From: CAYSWF01 sp964562905
GTDB lineage: Bacteria > Patescibacteriota > Andersenbacteria > UBA10190
Length of the DNA: 17,531 nucleotides
Reading direction: 5' to 3'
Assembly (NCBI GenBank): GCA_964562905.1
Contig: CAZLVG010000018.1
Span: forward strand, 1-17,531
The translations under genes were made by a program, and so were the position numbers. The notes under the pieces are model-generated. The model was not told where the DNA came from, searched no databases, and worked only from the letters and a program-made list of their open reading frames with translations. Position 1 is the stretch's first letter. Each line of letters opens with the position of its first letter. Shown here piece by piece: positions 13,949 to 17,531 of the stretch.

Positions 13949-13978
13949 ATGAGCCCCCAGCTCTGGCTGGGGGCTCAT
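13949..13978 (-). terminator. Perfect 13-pair hairpin ahead of the GCS2-like gene
   Basis: ATGAGCCCCCAGC and GCTGGGGGCTCAT form an uninterrupted 13-pair stem with a four-base loop, 60 bases before the ATG at 13889. The sequence after it on the minus strand (ATTCGTACC) has no proper U tract, so it may be a weak terminator or act in another way. It ends the micro-ORF leader described at 14000-14119. Confidence 0.55.
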
Positions 13979-14027
13979 GGAAATATCTCGGTGGTTTATT
14001 TACGGTGAGGTACTTGCATCAGCTCCC
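13969..14027 (-). promoter_or_regulatory. Candidate attenuator pairing ahead of the GCS2-like gene
   Basis: GGGAGCT in the micro-ORF (14027-14021) can pair with AGCCCCC of the hairpin arm (13975-13969) at six of seven positions, with the same A-C mismatch as in leader units 1 and 2. This would compete with the 13-pair hairpin, which is much stronger, so an aid such as kinetics or a stalled ribosome would be needed. Confidence 0.35.
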
Positions 14028-14119
14028 GGCCAGGCCGGCACAAACAAGCTGGAAATCAGCGTAAACCGGTGCCCCATCCTGCTCGCGTAACTACTTCCGT
14101 TTGTTACCGTGTTACCCAT
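14000..14119 (-). CDS. Leader micro-ORF 4 (39 residues)
   Basis: The peptide starts MGNTVTNGSS, has a hydrophobic stretch near 22-28 (LISSLFV) and then PAWPGADA, ending in STSP. It does not align in sequence with micro-ORFs 1-3, but its DNA contains CCGGGAGCT in another frame. A promoter lies eight bases before the ATG, so the message would be leaderless. The start context GTAATG matches micro-ORFs 1 and 2. A hairpin and then a Shine-Dalgarno-led gene follow. The evidence for translation is positional only. Confidence 0.45.
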   Translation of the reverse strand: MGNTVTNGSSYASRMGHRFTLISSLFVPAWPGADASTSP

Positions 14120-14127
14120 TACTAACT

Positions 14128-14156
14128 AAATTAGGCTGCCTCTGGCAAGGCGTCAA
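14128..14156 (-). promoter_or_regulatory. Promoter of leader unit 4
   Basis: TTGACG (14156-14151), exactly 17 bases, TAATTT (14133-14128), then eight bases to the ATG at 14119. It begins right after the stop of 14158-14781. Confidence 0.6.
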
Positions 14157-14157
14157 A

Positions 14158-14781
14158 TCAAAACCCCGCCTTCCGCGCGATGATGTCCGCCAGCGGCTCT
14201 TCCATGTCTTGATCTTCCGGCAGGTACTCCAGCAGGATGTCGCGCATATCAACCGGGTCGGCGTCGCCGATTTCCATGTGGAGGTAAGGGGACAGGCGGC
14301 GCCGGCTGCGGAAGATGACTGTCTTGGTCTCTCCCGGCTCGTAAATAACGTTGAAGGTCTCCAAGTCTTGATAATGGTAAAGCGTGTTGTTAAGAGCGAC
14401 GCCGTCCATCATGATGCGGTAGCGCATAGTCGCCGGCTTTTGCTGGGCGATGTAGTAGATAAGACCGCCGGCCAGCGCCAAAGTTATAGCTCCGATTATG
14501 TTGACGTAAAATATAAGCTGCAGGCCGGCCGCCACTGTGGTGGCCGCGGCCAGGGCCGCGAACCATAGCGGCGACTTGGGCCGGTGGGCGTGTTCCGGCG
14601 CGTACCATTCCATTAAGGTGGCTTCTTTTTCCACGTCATCGTCAACCTTGTCCAAATCATGCACTTCTTTCATCTCTTGCAGCTCGTGCTGGAAGCGTTC
14701 GTCCCCTTCGTGCTCTTTCAGGTGCCGGCGTTTTCTTTCTGCCTCCTCGCGCGTACGCTGACGTACTTTAACGTGGGCCAT
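14158..14781 (-). CDS. Two-span membrane protein with C-terminal soluble domain, function unknown
   Basis: The 207-residue protein has a highly charged N-terminus (residues 1-57, Lys/Arg/Glu-rich, probably helical), then MEWYAPEH, two membrane segments at about 72-90 and 93-112, and a cytoplasmic C-terminal domain of alternating strands (YRIMMDGVAL, TFNVIYEPGE, TVIFRSRRR) ending in an acidic tail. This layout, with a short bilayer hairpin and a small beta domain, resembles PH-like membrane proteins that are frequent and uncharacterised in Patescibacteria; I cannot name the family with confidence. A TACAGT box seven bases before the ATG, without a Shine-Dalgarno, suggests leaderless expression. 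Confidence 0.7.
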   Translation of the reverse strand: MAHVKVRQRTREEAERKRRHLKEHEGDERFQHELQEMKEVHDLDKVDDDVEKEATLMEWYAPEHAHRPKSPLWFAALAAATTVAAGLQLIFYVNIIGAITLALAGGLIYYIAQQKPATMRYRIMMDGVALNNTLYHYQDLETFNVIYEPGETKTVIFRSRRRLSPYLHMEIGDADPVDMRDILLEYLPEDQDMEEPLADIIARKAGF

Positions 14782-14788
14782 GTTGATA

Positions 14789-14794
14789 ACTGTA
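14789..14794 (-). promoter_or_regulatory. -10 box of the two-span membrane protein gene
   Basis: TGGTACAGT on the minus strand gives an extended -10, seven bases before the ATG at 14781. The -35 region falls in the terminator of pyrC and is poor. Confidence 0.45.
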
Positions 14795-14798
14795 CCAC

Positions 14799-14827
14799 AA
14801 AAAAAGGGCCGCTATAAGCCAGCCCTT
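14799..14827 (-). terminator. Intrinsic terminator of the pyrD-pyrC unit
   Basis: AAGGGC and GCCCTT (14827-14822 with 14809-14804) pair over six bases around a 12-base loop, followed by seven Ts. Confidence 0.75.
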
Positions 14828-14885
14828 AACGTGTGTCTGTCAACACGAAAGAGAACATGAAACGGCCGCTAGGGCGCGCCGCGTC

Positions 14886-15959
14886 TTACGGTGACAATGG
14901 TATCCGAGCGGAGAGATAGTTGCTGTCCTTAACACTCCAGGAGAGCACCTTTCCCGCCATGAAAGGTACAATTGCTTCCCTGAACCCGCTGCTGTAGCTG
15001 GTGCCGTAAGGTATGGTATACGGCACCGCGGCGGGCTCGTTTGCCAAGGTCAAACTGCCTTCGTTGGCGGGGAGGTCGTAGAAGAGAGCGCCGAACACGG
15101 AAGTGAAGTTTTTCAACCGGTCCAACTTGCCTTCCTCTTCAAACACCTGCGCCAGCAGCGGCAATGTCAGGGGGGCTGTGAACAAGCCAGGGTTGCCATC
15201 GGCCCGCTCTTTATCGGCCACCGGATGCGGGGCGCTGTCCGAGCCAAAGAAGAATTTGGGGTCTCCACTGACGGCCGCTTGTCGTATGGCCTCCCGATCT
15301 TCCGGGGATTTGGCTACCGGCAGACAGAAATTGTGCGGGCGTAATTTCTCGCCGATCACGTCGTCCAGCGTCAACACCAGATGATGGGCTGTGATAGTAG
15401 CAGCTACCTTGTCCGGAAGAGCCCTTACACGCGAGACAGCCGCCCTGGTGGTGATGTGCTCCAGCACAATCCGCAACCTGGGAAAGTTCCGGCTTAGCCA
15501 CTCCAGCGTAGTGAGGAAAGCCTTCTCTCTGTCCAAGCAGAAAACGCCGGGTTGCTCGCCGTGCAGGCTCAAAGGCATGTTCTCTTCTTCCATGGCGGCG
15601 AACACGTCACGGAGAGAGAAAAAGTTACGGATGCCGTCGGCGGCGTTGGTGGTAACTCCTGTCGGGTAGCCCTTGCCGGCGATGACACCGGCGCGACGGG
15701 CGGCAGGTATCCATTCCGGTCTAGTGCTTTGCACTATCTTTATAGTCATCAGCGGTTGAAAATCGCGGTTACGGGCCGCCGATGCTATTTCCTGCTGGTA
15801 TTTTTCCGCGCTCTTGGCGCTCAAGATCGGCGGGTCGGTGTTAGGCATGACCAGTGCCCGTTTAAACCAGCTGGCGGTATAGGGGACTACCGTTCGGAGT
15901 ATTCTTCCGCGTCTGAAGTGAACGTGAAAGTCGTCCGGGCGCCTTATGGTAACTTCCAT
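14886..15959 (-). CDS. pyrC: Dihydroorotase
   Basis: The enzyme closes carbamoyl-aspartate to dihydroorotate in pyrimidine synthesis. The 357-residue protein is of the shorter, Escherichia coli-like class. Visible site residues are H12 and H14 (FHVHFR), K96 (GKGYPTG, the lysine expected to be carboxylated between two zinc ions), H133 (SLHGEQ), H168 (LEHIT) and D241 (GSDSAPH). The MPNTDPP at 38-44 binds substrate in this class. The ATG has AAGGAGG ten bases upstream. It lies 27 bases after the stop of pyrD, so the two are co-transcribed, and a terminator follows. Nothing looks damaged. Confidence 0.95.
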   Translation of the reverse strand: MEVTIRRPDDFHVHFRRGRILRTVVPYTASWFKRALVMPNTDPPILSAKSAEKYQQEIASAARNRDFQPLMTIKIVQSTRPEWIPAARRAGVIAGKGYPTGVTTNAADGIRNFFSLRDVFAAMEEENMPLSLHGEQPGVFCLDREKAFLTTLEWLSRNFPRLRIVLEHITTRAAVSRVRALPDKVAATITAHHLVLTLDDVIGEKLRPHNFCLPVAKSPEDREAIRQAAVSGDPKFFFGSDSAPHPVADKERADGNPGLFTAPLTLPLLAQVFEEEGKLDRLKNFTSVFGALFYDLPANEGSLTLANEPAAVPYTIPYGTSYSSGFREAIVPFMAGKVLSWSVKDSNYLSARIPLSP

Positions 15960-15986
15960 TTCTTACTCCCTCCTTGATTCTCGGGG

Positions 15987-16946
15987 TCAGGAAAAAAGTT
16001 CGTGGCCGCGGGCGATGATGCCGCGCGTGCGCCAGGGGCGCAACATGGTTACAGAAGCGAACTGCACGCCGGAAGCGCCGGCCGCGCTTGCTTCTTCCAC
16101 GGCGCGGGTGGAGTTGATACCGCCGCAGGCCCAGATAGGCTTAGTTATGCCGCTGTCGCGCGCCTCCCGTATCCACTCGCACACTAGGGGCAGAAGCAAC
16201 CGGCCGGATAAGGCTCCGCCGCCGAAGCGGGCCAGGGGGGAAATTTCCGTGCCAAAGAGCTTCTTCCAGTTAATACGGTCTGGGAACAAGCCCCAGTGGA
16301 TGGCGTTGGTCATTACGATCGCGTCGCAGCCTGGATGCGAGGCGATACTCCTCACCACACTTACCGGCGCCAGCAAGTTGAGCTTGGGTATTACAGGTTT
16401 CTTTAACTCATCGGCGATATCCAGTGCTTGCCCGCATTCACTTTCAAAGACATGAGGGTTAAAATCCAGCCCTACGTTAGCGCAGGAAAAGTTGAGCTCC
16501 AAAGCGAACGGAGCTTTAAAGCCGTTGATGTGCTGGCGCAACAACTTGACAAACTGTCTTAGCTCTTCCAGGCGGTCATTGGGTGTGGGGCCGACCGACA
16601 TGAAAGAGACGCGGAACGGCTCGCCTTCGCGTTTTTGCCAACGGCCGTCGTCCAGAAGAAACCTGGCGCCGGGTCCGCTAAGCCCCACCGCGTTCAGCAC
16701 TACCCCTTTTAAGGGTTTAACCACCATGCATGCCGGGAAGAGTTCCCGCGGCGTAATTCCGTCCCTTCCCAGCGGCAGATTGCCAGTCCGTTTTTCTAGG
16801 GTAGTAGTCTTGGCGCAAAAACCGCAGTTTTCAAAGGTCAGGCCGGACAGCTTCACCAGCGAATGATACCAATACCCTTCACCAAAAAAACCTTGTGTAC
16901 CGGCGGCCACGCCTACCGGACGGAATTCAATGCCGCGCAGCTTCAC
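15987..16946 (-). CDS. pyrD: Dihydroorotate dehydrogenase, class 1-like
   Basis: It oxidises dihydroorotate to orotate with FMN. I choose GTG at 16946 as start, because AAGGAG lies at proper spacing; the open frame reaches a TTG at 16988 without a ribosome site and within the -10 box. The 319 residues show the FMN-binding lysine (AKTTTLEKRTG, K46), NAVGLSGPG (85-93), NFSCANV (152-158) with C155 as the catalytic base, KLN (188-190) and a late GGGALSGR and ACGGINS for phosphate binding. Cysteine at the base position places it with the soluble class 1 enzymes, not the membrane class 2. No pyrK partner is seen here, which leaves the electron acceptor open. Confidence 0.93.
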   Translation of the reverse strand: MKLRGIEFRPVGVAAGTQGFFGEGYWYHSLVKLSGLTFENCGFCAKTTTLEKRTGNLPLGRDGITPRELFPACMVVKPLKGVVLNAVGLSGPGARFLLDDGRWQKREGEPFRVSFMSVGPTPNDRLEELRQFVKLLRQHINGFKAPFALELNFSCANVGLDFNPHVFESECGQALDIADELKKPVIPKLNLLAPVSVVRSIASHPGCDAIVMTNAIHWGLFPDRINWKKLFGTEISPLARFGGGALSGRLLLPLVCEWIREARDSGITKPIWACGGINSTRAVEEASAAGASGVQFASVTMLRPWRTRGIIARGHELFS

Positions 16947-16987
16947 GGCGCTTCTCCTTACCTTATGGAGGACGGTTGACAAAGGCA

Positions 16988-16993
16988 ATTATA
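16988..16993 (-). promoter_or_regulatory. -10 box of the pyrD-pyrC operon
   Basis: TATAAT on the minus strand, about 42 bases before the GTG at 16946, with a leader of roughly 35 bases that holds the Shine-Dalgarno. The -35 is not obvious. Confidence 0.5.
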
Positions 16994-17089
16994 GATTTGG
17001 TTGTCCAAGGAACGGTCAGTACGGCCAGCTTTAAATGATAAACAATGGTGGCTATCAAGCCAAGCGGGACTTCAATCCAATTGCTGCTG

Positions 17090-17177
17090 GCCCGCGCCCC
17101 TGTTTACACCTCGTGTTTACACCTCGTAGGTGTAAACAGTGTAAACGGGCGGTGAGGAGGATGCTTTGGGCGCGGGC
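17090..17177. repeat. Nested inverted repeat with four GTTTACAC words
   Basis: GCCCGCGCCC (17090-17099) and GGGCGCGGGC (17168-17177) are perfect inverted copies. Inside, GTTTACAC occurs at 17102-17109 and 17115-17122, and its inverse at 17130-17137 and 17139-17146. The inner pair forms a nine-pair stem with loop TCGTA. Both coding strands point away from it, pyrD to the left and the tRNA to the right. Confidence 0.75.
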
Positions 17178-17274
17178 TACGCTTTGTACGCTTTGAGGCG
17201 TATTCCCAGCTCATTTTCTGCCGGCTAGCCTGTCGCCTGGATTTTTAGTATTTTTTCCGGTACTTTTTTATTAT

Positions 17275-17340
17275 GCGCCCGCAGCTTAGCGGACAGAGCG
17301 TTAGCCTCGAAGTAGAATCTTCGGTTCACTGCGGGGCGGA
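17275..17340 (+). pseudogene. Decayed tRNA-like sequence (probably tRNA-Arg)
   Basis: The 5' half reads as a tRNA: acceptor GCGCCCG, then GCTT-AGCGGACA-GAGC as D arm, then GTTAGCCTC as in tRNA-Arg(CCG)-type anticodon arms. After that the pattern breaks: CGAAG and CTTCG form a small hairpin, and no normal anticodon arm and T arm can be built from the remaining 35 bases before the closing GCGGGGCG. About six or seven bases are missing. An unusual functional RNA cannot be ruled out. Confidence 0.45.
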
Positions 17341-17354
17341 CTTGTTGAGAAGCT

Positions 17355-17427
17355 GGTCCTGTAGCTCAGTGGATAGAGCGTCAGCTTGCGGAGCTGAAGG
17401 CCGGAGGTTCGAGTCCTCCCAGGATCA
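17355..17427 (+). tRNA. tRNA-Arg with anticodon GCG
   Basis: A full cloverleaf can be drawn in 73 bases: acceptor GGTCCTG/CAGGATC (one G-T pair), D arm GCTC/GAGC, anticodon stem TCAGC/GCTGA with loop TTGCGGA, and T arm GGAGG/CCTCC with loop TTCGAGT. The anticodon GCG (17388-17390) reads CGC and CGU arginine codons. The discriminator is A and no CCA is encoded. Confidence 0.93.
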
Positions 17428-17531
17428 CAGAGCAGGAGGGCAGGCCTGTCTCGTAGTTGCGCGAGAAGAGTGTACTAACTCGACTTTCGCAGTTGAAACA
17501 ATAAAATCGCTCAATAAAGCCATTTCATATT

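Overview
The window reads as a piece of a small-genome bacterium, probably a member of the Candidate Phyla Radiation (Patescibacteria). This is inferred from the mix of single-span LytR_C-type proteins, many unrecognised short genes, leaderless transcripts and a small two-span membrane protein of a kind common in that group. UGA is used as a stop throughout, so the lineages that recode UGA are excluded.

Layout. 1-1241 holds the right end of an IS481/IS3-like element whose DDE transposase runs off the left edge. 1286-2741 carries two single-span membrane proteins that share an extracytoplasmic domain. 3033-3662 (minus) is an unrecognised protein with an internal duplication, and 3857-4405 is a small basic/proline-rich protein. 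4428-8840 is the most unusual part: four plus-strand genes (two paralogues of unknown function, a GT-A glycosyltransferase and a large unknown protein). The first three are each preceded by a promoter, a tiny ORF of 27-35 codons and an intrinsic terminator. 8898-9647 is a PIG-L type deacetylase. 9751-13889 (minus) holds a GCS2-type carboxylate-amine ligase, an M20 peptidase and a PGM1-related ATP-grasp ligase, a likely small-peptide pathway. 14158-14781 is a two-span membrane protein. 15987-16946 and 14886-15959 are pyrD then pyrC, transcribed as one minus-strand unit. The right end has a nested inverted repeat, a decayed tRNA-like sequence and tRNA-Arg(GCG).

Main observation. Three tandem units (4428-4601, 5196-5372, 6100-6319) and one on the other strand (14156-13949) share one plan. 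Each has a sigma70-type promoter whose predicted start lies at or within a few bases of the ATG of a micro-ORF. A GC-rich segment near the 3' end of that ORF is complementary to the 5' arm of the hairpin that follows. A larger gene comes next, with a strong Shine-Dalgarno sequence. The micro-ORFs on the plus strand are rich in Val, Ile and Leu just before the GC-rich segment. This is the architecture of ribosome-mediated transcription attenuation, here in front of genes of unknown or peptide/sugar-modifying function. The GC-rich segment is read in different frames in different copies, which points to an RNA role more than a peptide role. Folding, comparative and expression data would be needed to prove it.

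Gene expression style. Several solitary genes (1298, 3857, 14781 minus, and the micro-ORFs) have a -10 box 6-10 bases before the ATG and no Shine-Dalgarno. Genes at 4647, 5417, 6486, 7847, 13889 minus, 15959 minus and 16946 minus have good Shine-Dalgarno sequences.
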